From Planctomycetota bacterium (GTDB taxonomy: Bacteria > Planctomycetota > Planctomycetia > Pirellulales > Lacipirellulaceae), in assembly GCA_013151315.1 (NCBI GenBank), contig JAADIN010000140.1, forward strand, positions 1-6,069: DNA of 6,069 nt. The letters are read 5' to 3'. The notes under the pieces are model-generated. The model was not told where the DNA came from, searched no databases, and worked only from the letters and a program-made list of their open reading frames with translations. Below, one piece after another: positions 6,030 through 6,069 of the stretch. The stretch's first letter is position 1; the number at the start of each line of letters is the position of its first letter. The translations under genes were made by a program, and so were the position numbers.

Positions 6030-6069
6030 CGGGCCGTGGCGCAGTCTGGTAGCGCGTTTGACTGGGGGT
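6030..6069 (+). tRNA. tRNA-Pro (anticodon GGG), 3'-truncated by window edge
   Basis: Bases fit the tRNA 5' half: acceptor arm CGGGCCG (6030-6036), T8, D stem GCGC (6039-6042) paired with GCGC (6052-6055) around AGTCTGGTA, then anticodon stem TTTGA (6057-6061) and loop CTGGGGG, giving anticodon GGG at 6064-6066, which reads CCC/CCU proline codons. The 5' base C is usual for bacterial tRNA-Pro. The 3' half, including the T arm, lies beyond the window. A TATAAC sequence at 6014-6019 could be a -10 box, but no matching -35 is visible. Confidence 0.88.

Overview
The window looks like a piece of a Planctomycetota chromosome, most likely of the Pirellulales/Rhodopirellula type. This rests on a moderate GC content, a secreted DUF6807 (PmoA-like) protein of a kind common in that phylum, a rhamnulokinase, an integrase start resembling those recalled from planctomycete genomes, and palindromic 'CACTGCTGG…CCAGCAGTG' intergenic repeats. 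The taxonomic call is inference, because no phylogenetic marker is present in full.

Layout: (i) 1-827 is the 3' part of a shikimate dehydrogenase gene (aroE), cut by the left window edge. (ii) About 911-1710 is a small transposon graveyard. The C-terminal part of an IS256-family transposase on the minus strand carries a one-base frameshift. It abuts the C-terminal part of an ISAs1-like DDE transposase on the plus strand, which also appears frameshifted. (iii) 1783-2790 (minus) is a secreted DUF6807/PmoA-family protein. A 180-bp intergenic region separates it from the divergent rhamnulokinase gene rhaB (2971-4476). A small HEAT-repeat protein gene (4502-5002) follows rhaB by 25 bp, probably in the same transcript. 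(iv) 5003-6029 is a gene-poor accessory stretch. It holds two inverted copies of a palindromic repeat, an unidentified short coding remnant, the last ~36 codons of an IS3-family transposase with a plausible right terminus, and the first ~37 codons of a tyrosine-recombinase-like integrase gene on the minus strand. (v) 6030-6069 is the 5' half of a tRNA-Pro (anticodon GGG), cut by the right window edge.

The intact genes are metabolic. AroE serves aromatic amino acid synthesis. RhaB phosphorylates L-rhamnulose in deoxysugar breakdown, and the divergent secreted DUF6807 protein may belong to the same carbohydrate module, though that link is only inferred. No rhamnose isomerase or aldolase gene is present here. 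I do not see a convincing new biological system. The points most worth a second look are the layered mobile-element remnants near tRNA-Pro and the oriented palindromic repeats.
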